In this document: piece after piece, positions 1 through 10,579 of the stretch | Numbering within the stretch: the stretch's first letter is position 1 | How the letters are laid out: each line of letters opens with the position of its first letter | NCBI GenBank assembly: GCA_024516155.1 | Contig: JAJJXM010000017.1 | Span: forward strand, 744,001 to 808,000 | Direction of reading: 5' to 3' | Length of the DNA: 64,000 nucleotides | DNA from: Pyronema omphalodes | Taxonomy: Eukaryota > Ascomycota > Pezizomycetes > Pezizales > Pyronemataceae | Notes under the pieces: model-generated | The model's database searches: none | Told to the model about the DNA's origin: nothing | The model's input: only the letters and a program-made list of their open reading frames with translations | Position numbers and translations under genes: made by a program

Positions 1-2099
1 CTTTTGTCTCAGCTTTAGTCTCAGCCTGAGTTTACAACATTCCAAGGTTAGTTTCTGAAACTTGATAGATATAGCGAGCGATTCCTTTATAAACTGACAG
101 GCGAGATCATAGTAGTAACGTGGTCGTTTAGTACAACTATGGATGTAATCAAGCAAATGTCCACAGAAGCGTAACCGGAAGCTTGGAGAGTCATTAGTAA
201 ATTACCAAGCTGTAAGCGAGCAGCAAGAGTTGATTATTAGGGGTTATACTCGCTTGAATTTATCAAGCTAACCAAGTAGCAGTAGCTAGACATTTTCAAT
301 TGTGACACCGTTCGTCGGGAGGTGGACGGTTTGTACACTACAGTCGACTCGAGTGATTTCGCATGACGCGACGACTGTGACGTTGTCAGGATCTAGAAAA
401 TCTTGCGATAGAGTCGGTTTTGGTGTAGCTGTGGCTTTTTGGCTTTTTTATTTTGGTATCTGGTTTGGTTTTTAGTGTTTTTTAGTGTTATGTTTTCATT
501 TTTAGGTACAGTGTCTTCAATGTTTTCGCTGTGTATATCTAGTCCCTCCAGTCGACGTCTCGCCCGTATATGCCTCGGGTTGTGGCGGAATTTTAAGGCT
601 CAACGTCTTGACGGAATAAGTAGAAAACGGCAGCCTCGATAAACGGGGAAGAAATATACGGGTGACATCACTTTAATTGGTATGTATAGCATGCACTGCC
701 CGGTGACCGGCAAAGCCACATCACGCAGTAGATGAGTGAATAGGATGCCGGCATGCAGAACTTCATGATGAATAATGTAACCCCATTAGGAACTTGGAAA
801 ATACTGTAACACACGCGAAGAAGTTATGGAAAGAGCAAGCTTCAATGTTATTGCTAGTTAGAAACAAAGGACATAGAAGCGCGCAAAGGAGGCTACATAG
901 TCATATAGTGGAAAGAATCAGACAGTGTCGCTTGGATACTCTAGCAGCAGTTCCAGTCGTAGAAGCTAGAGAAAATGTCTAAGAAGGAACGACTCCGAAC
1001 GAGTGTTGACATGAACCATATGATTTGACAGTACTCCGCCACCCGTTCCGCGGCGCGACATCCACCCGGCGTTATTCTTTGCTAGTCCGTATGCCATACC
1101 TTGATATTTTTGACAACAGCCGGTGCTTAACTTAACTCCTGCAGCCACACACGTGAATTATCGGTCACGTTGGCTCTGGAGTACTCTATATAAACCCCGT
1201 AGAGTTCCCCCACCCCAAACTTCACTTTCCTCTCCTCCACACATAGCTACAGAGGGCACTGGGGGCTTATTATGCTACATTACAATTGGAGGGCAATCTG
1301 AATAAGATACTGAAAATTCGATAATAAAAGTCTAATAGAGGGTACTGGGGGCTCATCACAGTGGGACAGTGGGACAGTGGGACAGTGGGACAAAATGTAG
1401 AAGCCTTGGTGCGTCAGAAAACCATTACTCTGGTAATTTAATGCAGCGGGCTACCCGAGAAATGAAATTCCCGTTAATGTGTTTTGCCGCCCAGCGAATC
1501 AATAAAAGCCAGCGTAGCCATTGAAAAGGCAATCTGGGACTTGATCGTTGATTGTGGACGGGTTTAGCGTATGTTTTGAAGAAGAAAAGGGAAGTGGAGT
1601 CGATGGGGGGATTAAATAGCTGGAGGTAGAGGCAGAGAAGTGGAAGAGGTTTGCCCAAAATAAGGGACTTGGCCTGTGGGACAGGGAGCTTATTCTCGGC
1701 CGCTTTGCGGTATCACCATTGAAGGAAGATGTAAACACGAAAGAGGTAGCTTCGTTTGTCGGCTACTTCTAGTGGAGTATCTTCTACATGATTGAACATA
1801 TATTATATTTTTCTGCTTGGAGTCTTATCGTGGAAGCGTATTGTCTCCTTAAGCTTATGGGGCGATAGGTGGCTTTGTTGGTGGTCGCGCTGTAGCTTGT
1901 ACCCAGGTAACAGCTCCAGTGACCTGCATCAATCCTCCTCGCTTTGAAAGATTGATGTCGTCTACTCTCCTCCATTTATATGCTTCTACAGTGACAACCG
2001 AAAACTCGGGTTTCCTCTAACTCTCCAGAACACGCGAAGAAATTACAATCTCAGGCGTTCATACATTCGATCTCACTCGTAAAAGCCTTTTTTCGGAGA
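1..2099. other. No recognisable gene
   Basis: Only short open frames occur, on both strands, without family resemblance, convincing splice sites or codon structure. The one ordered feature is the 8-bp tandem repeat near 1,360. The stretch ends where similarity to the repeated unit of copies B and C begins (about 2,100). Confidence 0.6.
1359..1392. repeat. Short 8-bp tandem repeat (GTGGGACA)n
   Basis: About four perfect head-to-tail copies of GTGGGACA lie in otherwise unstructured sequence. No gene is attached to it. Confidence 0.85.
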
Positions 2100-2341
2100 T
2101 TGCCAAAATATATGTAGATTACCCATATGGAGGGTTTACACCACAAATGATTCTAGATACCAGCTACGTGCAAGAGCGAGCAACTTGAGTGAGAGACGCG
2201 AGAAGCCGCGGCCACCGCTGCCTCCGTCACTCTTCCACGCTACACTTAATCTAGCTACAAGGCCAGCATTCTCAGGCACGATGGGCATCAATTATATCGA
2301 CCATCTTCCCAAAATATTTCGGCAATCACTGTAAAAAAAAC
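2100..2341 (+). promoter_or_regulatory. Shared upstream region of gene-family copy A, with short upstream ORF
   Basis: This segment aligns by eye with the regions before copies B and C (shared blocks around GGAGGGTTTACA, GAGCGAG, and the GGGCATCAAT or GGACATCAAT stretch). An 18-codon upstream ORF starts at 2,281 (MGINYI...), 61 nt before the copy A start codon. B and C have the equivalent 13-codon ORF (MDIN...) 60 nt before theirs. A promoter or leader role is inferred from this conservation. Confidence 0.5.
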
Positions 2342-2940
2342 ATGACCATTCCTCGTCGCCACGAGACCGATATCGAGGCGGTAAACCATACCTTAGACAA
2401 TACGGGGTTGGTCAACGGACAGCCGCGCGTTACGCACGACTGATACAACGATCTCTTTCCTGATCTGGAGACCCGGCCGGGCGTATCTTTCCGCCGGCAT
2501 CTGGAAATCGAGGATATTCGGAATCCCTTCCTCAATTCTCAACCTCATCTACGAACCTACTATGGTCCCGTTGCTTCACCGCGTCCTTATACTGAGAAAA
2601 AGCATCGGACAAACTCTAATCAACCCCCATTGGAACCTCCCAGAAGGGATATGAATAACAACCCTGACGTTGACGAAGACCAACCAAAGGCTCCGTCAAT
2701 TATTAATCAGGATTCAGATGGACCTGGTTGAGGAACATTCCCCGGGTTGGTTTGGTAAATATCCCCGAGTTCCCAGGTTCGGTGAATGGGATAGAAGAGA
2801 AGCTTAATGCATGTCCCACGTTTGCAGATTCTGTATGGAGGATTTGGGATTCGCAAATCATTCTTTTCAACCGTATAAAGACATTTTTCCAGCGTGCCTA
2901 AAACGGATTAATTGGCCCATCTGGAGATTTCTTCTATTGA
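2342..2940 (+). pseudogene. Decayed copy A of an unknown repeated gene family
   Basis: The sequence follows the intact ORFs at 32,686 and 35,169 along its length, so it is a third family member. It starts with the same ATGACCAT context. It is broken three times. A TGA replaces the conserved Trp codon of the HDW motif at about codon 35. A 7-nt insertion, apparently a small duplication, sits just before the conserved QMDL motif near 2,711. A 1-nt insertion precedes the conserved WIKEK region near 2,790. The Arg/Lys-rich, Trp-containing C-terminal segment can still be followed after these breaks. The family is not one I recognise. It is closer to copy B (shared RTYYGPVA and PRPYTE motifs) than to copy C. 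Confidence 0.8.
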
Positions 2941-3147
2941 TACATAGGCCTATCTCTCCATGATGTAGGAATATAGTTTTGATGATCCCAAGTTCCTTAT
3001 GTAGTTACTATATATATGGCGAGTCATGACAATCTACCGCAATCCTTCAGACTGTTACTAACCCCAAATAGATACGAGTTCTAAGATCCATCCAGCCACT
3101 TTATTACATCTTTCTTGTTCGAGTATTATGTATAAACAGAAATATAT

Positions 3148-3375
3148 TCATTTGCTTTTTGTTACCTGTACCAAAAAACAAAACTTCGCTTGTATGTAAT
3201 ACGTTGACCATGAAGCATGGCGGTAGTGACTCGGTGATAAGTTCCACATAAACGATGCACTTTTAACCATGTGATCATCCATTATATAGTCCATGCTGGA
3301 GCCATATCTTCTGCCTTCACCAGCACTATTAACTACTGTCAATGAGGCAAAATGAACCCAGCCTGTTATCCCCAT
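3148..3375 (-). CDS. Conserved antisense ORF downstream of copy A (uncertain gene)
   Basis: An ATG-initiated frame of 75 codons runs antisense to the family ORF. Its GWVHFASL motif and the following 40 or so residues recur in the equivalent place after copy B (with a stop) and, for the first part, after copy C. Several differences between copies fall at third codon positions, which hints at past coding. A GTACAG/GTAAC stretch near its end could be a splice donor. No family is recognised. It may instead be ordinary 3' flank that happens to be open. Confidence 0.3.
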   Translation of the reverse strand: MGITGWVHFASLTVVNSAGEGRRYGSSMDYIMDDHMVKSASFMWNLSPSHYRHASWSTYYIQAKFCFLVQVTKSK

Positions 3376-3725
3376 CCCATTTCCTCATCGCTGCCCCCCT
3401 ACTGGCTCTCCACCCAAGCCTGCTGCGACAGCACTCCTTTCCCCCGCTAACTTCGAATACCGCAACACTTTTTGATATCTTTTTCTCTCATGGATGGAAG
3501 AGTTTACTGGTGGATAGCGTCATCGGTTAATGGGGGTAGGATTTATTTACAATATTCGTAAGTAGGTACGGTCAGGATAAATCCATCAAGAGGTGATTTA
3601 AAAGGCGTGTGGTTAGGGAGAAACTAATCCAGAGAGATCCGCATGCATATAATTACAGCAGATATTCCAAAATAAAGTAAAAAGATGCATCGAGAAGGTA
3701 GTTGAGATGTGTAGGATACAAAAAA

Positions 3726-3840
3726 CTACAGTATCCGGGATTCCCGTCTGGTCACCCACGACAGTACTAGCCGGACGATATCATGCTTAAATAGCGCAGA
3801 GCGGACGGGATGCGTTGTATTCATGATTCTATGACCGTAG
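3726..3840 (-). rRNA. 5S ribosomal RNA gene
   Basis: Read on the minus strand, the 115 nt contain the characteristic 5S features: CATCCCGTCCGCTCTGC, the TTAAGCATGAT stretch, GTCCGGCTAGTACT and GGGTGACC. The ends pair as CTACGGT with ACTGTAG to form helix I. A run of six T follows the 3' end, as expected for a Pol III terminator. Dispersed single 5S genes are usual in filamentous ascomycetes. The 115 nt are identical to the copy at 36,377-36,491. It lies about 0.8 kb downstream of family copy A and points toward it. Confidence 0.88.
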
Positions 3841-4829
3841 CTGAGAGATTTGTTATACATTATTATTTATACACATCCCTTTAAATTCATAGTTCAGGCC
3901 ATATATTGCAAAATAACATCGCTCCAATTATCTACCTTGTAACTCCATCTATGATTAGGACTGATATCGCAGTACTGAGTATCCTTACAGCCAGAGTTCG
4001 TATTCGAGCTACATAAACTTACAAAATCACGACAAGACTCATGACTACATCTAATTAAACACTATCATTGGGGGTAAACTAAAGGCCGGTGTAAGGCCGG
4101 TGTAAGGCTTTATTTTCCATGACATCCTATGACTTAAGATTGTAGTACGCTACCAATTTACTAGTAACTAACCATCACCAGAAAAGCCGCCATATATACA
4201 TACTTCTCTACAATTTCTCTCTACTATTATATGTTTACATTGCACGATGATACAAAAGTTCAACGCAATCAGTTTCACTACACAGCCCCCCCCCCCCCCC
4301 CCCCCTCCCAACACCCGCCACCCACAACCGCCGCTGTCATGAGTGATATCTCGTGTCTAGTCCTTCATTGATTATAACTTGTGTTGCGATTGATTTAAGC
4401 AAAGCTTGCACAACTTTCAAGGCCGGTATCTATAAACGGTAACTAGAAACTAGATCTTGATTGTATATTTGTTGACTAAAAAGAAAAGCAAAGTGCGGGG
4501 AGGATGATAAGATAAGATAGGGCAAGAATGATTTCGAACCTGTCATCCGTGTCGTTAGGGAAAAATGAATAGTGCTTTTTGCTTGGGATTTCTTGAGATT
4601 TCTTGAGATTTTTTTGGATATCTTGGATATTCAAGATGGGGGTGGGGGGTTAGAAGTTGTCTTAAAAGCTATCGCCGAAGCCTCGCAACCCAACCAGCCC
4701 AACAATATCATATGTAATATGTATTATCACACGACAATTCCAAGTCTCTGTCTCGGCGATACTGACAGCTACAGTCTATATCTTGCGGGGAATCAGGATT
4801 TATTTACTTGCTTAGTGCTATGTATGTAA

Positions 4830-4905
4830 GATTTTGTATTATCTTGTATTGGCTCGTATCTTGTATTGGCTCGTATCTCGTATTATCTCGTATCTCGTAT
4901 TGCAA
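4830..4905. repeat. Degenerate TTGTATTGGCTCGTATC minisatellite
   Basis: Alternating TTGTATT, GGCTCGTATC and ATCTCGTATC blocks repeat head to tail about four times with drift. No gene is attached. Confidence 0.7.
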
Positions 4906-5522
4906 ACATATTTTGTTTCCTTTTCCTTTTGATCACGAGCTGCGGAACCTGCGGGGTTTTTCTGCATATGCATAGTGGATTTCTCCGGAGTCGGATAAGC
5001 GTGGTTGGGGGGAGGGGGAAAGGATATCATAACATAAATAGTAAGGAAAGTATCATGATTCATGTTGCTATCACTATAAACTGGAAGTTCAAGAAGGAAG
5101 TTTAAGAAGGGTTGAGAAGGGTTGAGGGTTGAGGTTTAAGGGTTGAGTCCTAAAGAAATCCAGAAACTCGGAAACTCGGAAAAAGAAGGAACCGTAGTAT
5201 TACATCATGATTCATATAAAAAATGAATTTCGTTACAATTTAAATTACATACATAATGTATACCTTCCTTTTTTCTGCTTGCTTACTTACTTACTTACTT
5301 GCTTACTATCTTTTCTTTCCTTTTTTTTTTTTTTCTTTTTTTATTTCTTCCCCTCTATGCATAGACATGCATAGATAGACTCCGGAAAAACTTTTCCCAT
5401 TAGGATGCGGGATGCGGGATGCCGTAGAGTAACCGAGATTTCTCCGGTGTATATAAGATGCGGAACTATACACTGCATACCGTACATTACACACCGGAAG
5501 CATCATATGCTGATATGGTAGG

Positions 5523-5524
<2 letters not shown>

Positions 5525-5563
<39 letters not shown>
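5525..5563. repeat. Homopolymer of 39 T
   Basis: There are 39 consecutive T in the given sequence. The true length is likely to be unreliable, since such runs vary with replication and sequencing. Confidence 0.95.
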
Positions 5564-5568
<5 letters not shown>

Positions 5569-5738
5569 AAAGCTAATGGTATACCCACCATATGGCTACC
5601 CGACAACATGGCTACATGGCTACATGGTTGCTTGTTAATATATCACCCCGCGTATATGTATGTGTATTGTTGAGGGGATATTCCGTTTCTAAATAATTAT
5701 AATCTCCAGTTCTGTGTAACAACCTGTAATGGAAAAGA

Positions 5739-6088
5739 TCAGCGAACCAGGGTGTGATGGCCAATGGTGGTTTTGTACCGCGAACGAAAACCTGGCACTA
5801 GCGAAGCACCTCTGATGCATCTCGGCAACCTTCGCAACCACACCAGGTTACCCGGATCATGCAGTAACCAATAGGCATTACCACGAAGCGAGGTGGGAAC
5901 TGAGCGGTGGCCGAAAACCGGTTTTTGAGGTCGATGGCATTCCAAATGTTTCTGGGACTCACAGACATCGCAATTCTGCTTGGGAAAGTAGCAGGGCGTT
6001 CGTGCTGCAGTTGGCGTCTATAAAATAAGACGATTCCACCGTCCATTTCGAATTTTGTAATCACTGCTTGATGCGACTGCTGCAGCAC
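5739..6088 (-). pseudogene. Possible coding remnant, unidentified
   Basis: A minus-strand frame of about 97 codons ends in a TAG at 5,798. The same frame then stays open for about 30 more codons (from QVFVRG to PWFADLF), with plausible protein composition. I recognise no domain, and it may be chance. It sits beside the 112-bp tandem repeat, which is also largely open on this strand. Confidence 0.2.
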
Positions 6089-6102
6089 AACAAAATGCTA
6101 AC

Positions 6103-6414
6103 TGACAGTTGACAATTGACAATTGACAATTAACGCGCCAGACCGGTTACAGGTGAAAAAGGTGAGTTTTACCCACGTTGACATACTTTCCCCGATACTT
6201 CTCCCAAAAAACAATGAACTGATGAGCAGAGGCAGGCGCAATTGAAGCACCAGACCGGTTACAGGTGGACAAGGTGAGTTACCCACGTTACCATACTTTC
6301 CCCGATGCTTCTTCTGAAAAACAGTGAACTGACGAGCAGAAGCAGGCGCAACTGCGACCAGTAATAGGTAAGAAAGGTGAGTGCTACCCATAATAACATA
6401 CTTGCCCCAGTAAA
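6103..6414. repeat. Imperfect tandem repeat, unit about 110 bp
   Basis: Blocks beginning GCGCCAGACC (6,135), GCACCAGACC (6,247) and GCGACCAG (6,354) are imperfect copies. They share GGTTACAGG, AAGGTGAGT, ACCCACGTT and CATACTTTCCCC. The third copy is partial. A few TTGACAA units (6,103-6,131) precede them. The minus strand keeps a 125-codon frame across the array, but I see no protein family in it. Confidence 0.8.
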
Positions 6415-6879
6415 TCTCTTTTAACGATTTCAATTGGTAAGCTTCAATTCTCCAAATCCTCGAAAAAATATCCAACTCGATCTATAACGTTATTTCTAAC
6501 TCAGACGACTTAGGTGTTCTATTACCGCCGCAATTGTATCTAACATTTGAGGCCGTGAGCCCTGCGGGTGAGGAATTGAGGGGATCTCTTGAAGGAAACC
6601 TTCTCCGAGGGTTTGTGTTTTGCTATTGTTCCTTTTCCGCTTTTCAAAATGTACATATATTTATTTAATAAATCAATTCTCAAATCGTATAAAGCATATT
6701 CATAATGTCCGATATATCATATATCTTGAAAAAATCTCATCTTGGATATGTTTTGAAAGTTCTTTTGCTATGATCAGGTAAACATTGAAAACAACTACGG
6801 TGACTCAGAGATATGAAGTTTTAGGTTCTTTACGTTTGTTGTACTTATACTTATGGAGAACTTACCAGCGGTACATACT
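6415..6879. other. No recognisable gene
   Basis: AT-rich sequence between the tandem repeat and the minisatellite. I see nothing I can support in it. Confidence 0.6.
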
Positions 6880-7346
6880 TCTTTTTCTCTTTATTCTTTT
6901 TCTTTCTCTTTTTTCTTTCTCTTTTTTCTTTCTCTTTTTTCTTTCTCTTTTTTCTTTCTCTTTTTTCTTTCTTTTTTTTCTTTCTCTTTTTTCTTTCTCT
7001 TTTTTCTTTCTCTTTTTTCTTTCTCTTTTTTCTTTCTCTTTTTTCTTCCGCTTTTTTCTTTCTCTTTTTTCTTTCGCTTTTTTCTTTCGCTTTTTTCTTT
7101 CGCTTTTTTCTTTCGCTTTTTTCTTTCGCTTTTTTCTTTCGCTTTTTTCTTTCGCTTTTTTCTTTCGCTTTTTTCTTTCGCTTTTTTCTTTCGCTTTTTT
7201 CTTTCGCTTTTTTCTTTCGCTTTTTTCTTTCGCTTTTTTCTTTCGCTTTTTTCTTTCGCTTTTTTCTTTCGCTTTTTTCTTTCGCTTTTTTCTTTCGCTT
7301 TTTTCTTTCGCTTTTTTCTTTCGCTTTTTTCTTTCGCTTTTTCTTG
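6880..7346. repeat. 13-bp minisatellite, about 35 units, two variant blocks
   Basis: The unit is CTTTCTCTTTTTT in the first part (to about 7,065) and CTTTCGCTTTTTT in the second (to about 7,346), with a short zone of mixing. The array is a pure pyrimidine tract on the + strand apart from the G. Because 13 is not a multiple of 3 and the unit has no stop, it opens long artefactual frames on both strands (FFLFFLSLF-like and KKRKKK-like). Confidence 0.95.
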
Positions 7347-7522
7347 CGCATTTTTATTTTCTTTCTCATTTTCTTTTTCATCTGGCCACGACCACGAAGA
7401 GCTCATTTGCTTCGGGAAGCCAAGCCCATTGCTTGGGAGTAATTCCCTGTGGCTAATTAAGCTGCGATTCAATGTTTAGATCAACTCTTACAAGTGTTAA
7501 TGGTGAAGGCGACTGATTTTAA

Positions 7523-8323
7523 TGGGGACCCTACATCTTTAGTGACAACCAGTCAGCAATCCGTAAGATAAGACACCTCCAAAGGGGACCCGGCCAATAT
7601 ATTGCTCGATGCATCCATGAAATTACAAAAACCCTGATGAAATTCAACACTGAAATAACAATCTCATGGGTACCGGAACACACATAAATCCGAGGAAATG
7701 AGATGGCAGATGACCTCGCCAAAGCTGCAACCTCTCAGAAACCGGACCGCACACCTGTGGTATCCATCTCCTGGCTCAAAAGACAAACCCGAGGCCAAAA
7801 ACTGAAGGAGTGGAAAGAATGGTATGAACAACAAAAACAGCCAAAAACATACAAATCACTTCATTTAAAACAGCTAGACATTGCATACACAAATACCACC
7901 CGCAAAATCTCATCAGCCATCTTAGGCCTGCGAACCGGTCATGGATATTTTTTGGATCACCTATCAAAGACGAACTCCGAAAAATATCCTTCACCCAGAT
8001 GCACCTGTCCAATGCAACCCCCACAAACACCCAAACATCTCATCCTAGGCTGCCCAAAATACCAAGTACAGAGGAATAAACTCCGCCGCGAACTGAAACT
8101 TCACAGGAACCACCCTGTACCACTCCAAGTGATACTCCACTCTCCTGCTAGAACCAAGGCCCTTACCACCATGATCTCTACTAACAAGATTGCCACCGCA
8201 GAGTGGATACAGGTACAGGTAAGTAATGCTCCCGCTATGGAAGATGACCCGGAAGGAAGGAGAATAGGCTGGGGAACACTGATCGAATCTGAGAACGAGC
8301 ACGAAGGGGTTCGGAGCGAATAA
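7523..8323 (+). pseudogene. Remnant of LINE ORF2: RNase H domain and C-terminal zinc finger
   Basis: The frame opens at WGPYIFSDNQSAI, where SDNQ holds one RNase H aspartate. It continues through GPGQY, ISWVPEH and GNEMADDLAKAA, which holds another. A TAA stands where the family normally has the Gly after VPGHT, so the domain is interrupted at about 7,685. After it come about 200 codons with a CTC...HLILGC Cys/His segment and RNKLRREL, the usual LINE ORF2 C-terminus. The reverse transcriptase and endonuclease parts are absent, so the copy cannot move by itself. Confidence 0.85.
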
Positions 8324-8997
8324 GACGAATAATGCTGTAAAAAAAATAAAAAGAAACCTGAAGACAGATACATAATTATGTACATAGAGAGCCGAAGAAC
8401 AGCAAGAGTGAGAAAGGGTAGCCCGCGAGAAAGGCAAAAGAGAAGAAGTGAGAGGAAGAAGAGGACAGGATGAGACAAAAGCTGAAGAGAGAGGTGAAAG
8501 GAGAGGTCTAAAAAGAAGGGGGAAAAGTCGAGGGGCGAAAGGAAAGAGGCGGAGTGAAGTGATATCAAAGAGCAGAGAAGAGGAGCGAAGACCAGTGTAA
8601 TGGAGCAGAGTAGAGAGGAGAAGAGAGGAGAGGAGCAGAGAGGATTGAAGTAGAGAGGCGACGAGAGAAGAGGAGAGTTAAGGAGAGTTAAGGAGAGCAT
8701 AGGAGAGCAGAGGAGAGCAGAAGAGAGCAACGACAGGGTATGAATAACGAAGTGAGAGTGTAGAGTGCGAGTGCCGGGAGGGAAAAGAGCAAACAGGGCT
8801 CCAAAATGTAACGGCGAGAATGAAAACCAGCAGGAGGAAGAGAGGTGGCAGCAGGCCCAAGAAATGAAGTACGCTCTGGGGCGGATCCCAGCGAGACTCC
8901 AAGGTAACAGCTGGAGCCTTGAAATGTAATTAGACTGTGGCATACGTCATAACCTTAAGGTTGGGAACGTTCAAGAAAATCAAATCAAATCAAATCA
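7523..8997 (+). mobile_element. 5'-truncated LINE (non-LTR retrotransposon) fragment
   Basis: The element begins inside the RNase H domain of ORF2 and runs through the C-terminal zinc-binding segment, a purine-rich 3' UTR and an AAATC-type tail (near 8,977-8,996), without poly(A). The last 80 or so bp match the 88-bp insertion at 41,738-41,825 in reverse orientation, which fixes the 3' end. 5' truncation and a simple-repeat tail are typical of target-primed reverse transcription. I could not find a target-site duplication for this copy. The RNase H and Cys/His arrangement suggests a Tad1- or I-like fungal clade. Confidence 0.85.
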
Positions 8998-10574
8998 CAA
9001 CATGCTATCGTTGCCTAGAAGGGATAGACTATGAGAGTGATGGAAACGATAGGAACTATGGAAACTACTGAAATTATACATAGAATGCATAAAAATTATC
9101 TGTAACGACATACCTGAACTATCTAGGTTTCTACTGTCACTGCTGATGCCAGTACATATTTGTGTCCATGTTGGTGTTGATGATAAGTTAAGAATAAGTT
9201 GATATAACTTTCCAATTTGGAACGGTAGCAAGAGATATCAAAAAAGTCATCAAAAGGGCCAAGAGCACCAAAAGAGCTACAAGAACCATAAGAGATTACT
9301 AGGGCAAGAGAGAGCTATCTAAAACTCCACACAAAGCAACAGTGGGTGGACATAAATCCCACAGGCTGACCGCTCGGGACGATCTGGTTGATCTTATCAT
9401 CCTTTTATCTTATCAATCTGTGAGGCTGATCAAGGTTATATCAGTAGCATATGCTAGCAAAGACAAAAACAAAGGATCATGTTACATACAAGTGAAGCAC
9501 TTACGGTTCTGTGATGCGCCTCTGTCAGTGTTTTAGTCAGCGGTGTGGCTGTGTCATTGTGGCGACAATTTATTTTGGTAGGTGGGCACTCTTCCTCTGT
9601 TGCACTGTTGCGTTGCAACAAATGAAAAGCGAAAAATGAAAAGCTAATTAAAACTGCAAAGGTTTTTTGTCCCTCCATGTACAGATGCGTTGCCATGATT
9701 ATTTCAAGTACCGAGATTTTCTGTCCCTATTCGCGTGTGTTATTCATTCGCGCGTGTTCTTGAGCCACAAGTGAGACTTAGTCATCCACTTTTTGTGAGG
9801 GGGTGACGAGCATTGTAGACCGGTTGGGCATTTAGAAACACGATGCCCCAAGAGACGGGCATTGTAGACCTTTGCTCCTTTTAAAATAATTCAATATTTG
9901 TGAATTCTATTATTGACACTAATGTCATGCACTCCTACAAATCAGCTCACACCCGATTCTGCAACCCACTAGCGAACCTCCACTGAAAATAAGCCAATGT
10001 AAGAAAACAACCTCTGTTGAGGCTTCTTGTGAGTGTCGATTACTTATATGAAGTACCTACATTCCTAGATACAACACCTTATGCCTTGACAGTGAATGGA
10101 ACATGAAAGTCCGAAGATGAAGCTGAACGACGATTGCATTATCGTCATCAAAGATTCATCCCTTCCTGTAGCAGAGTTATCTTCTTACAATCACACTAGG
10201 GGGAAATAGATACTTACAAGAATTGTGGGACTGCAATGGGGAAGCATGAGATTCGCGAATGGCGAGCTGCTAATGCTGCATCGAGGGTCAGTGCAGAGAC
10301 AAAGCTGCCTGGCAGCAATAGAGCAGGGAAACGCTGGTTAACTGCCAGGAGAAGTGACAACGGAGCGCTGTAGATTCTGGGTCAGAGGTCAAACCAGAAA
10401 AAACGCTGTCTCATAGATGTGCAATGGGAGAGCATTGGAGGTTTGCCCGGAGAGCTGAGCTTATCGGGGTGGGAGAGCGCAGAGAAGGAACGCGGAAAGG
10501 ATATTCAGAGGGCAGTTGGGAGCTTGAGCCAAGAACTCAACGTCATAGGAACATTGCGGGAAAAACACTAGGGC
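8998..10574. other. No recognisable gene
   Basis: Short frames only. A GGGCATTGTAGACC phrase is partly repeated around 9,800-9,870. I see no gene or mobile element between the LINE tail and the LTR retrotransposon. Confidence 0.6.
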
Positions 10575-10579
10575 ATACT
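10575..10579. repeat. Target-site duplication, left copy (ATACT)
   Basis: The five bases ATACT before the left LTR recur directly after the right LTR at 19,529-19,533. This is the 5-bp duplication expected of Ty3/gypsy integrase. Confidence 0.9.

Larger units (their letters stand above)
3841..5738. other. No recognisable gene; simple repeats
   Basis: No frame resembles a known protein. The stretch contains a run of 20 C (4,286-4,305), a doubled GGCCGGTGTAA (about 4,083-4,106), a degenerate CTCGTAT/TTGTATT minisatellite (about 4,830-4,905), a TTAC repeat (5,283-5,305), T-rich tracts around 5,320 and a run of 39 T (5,525-5,563). Confidence 0.6.

Noticed and set aside
1359..1392. CRISPR-like array
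   Set aside because: The repeat has no spacers, and the genome is clearly eukaryotic. The same applies to the other tandem repeats.
6785..7479. Frames of 176-223 codons on both strands
   Set aside because: Products of the 13-bp minisatellite, open in several frames at once. Composition is pure repeat.
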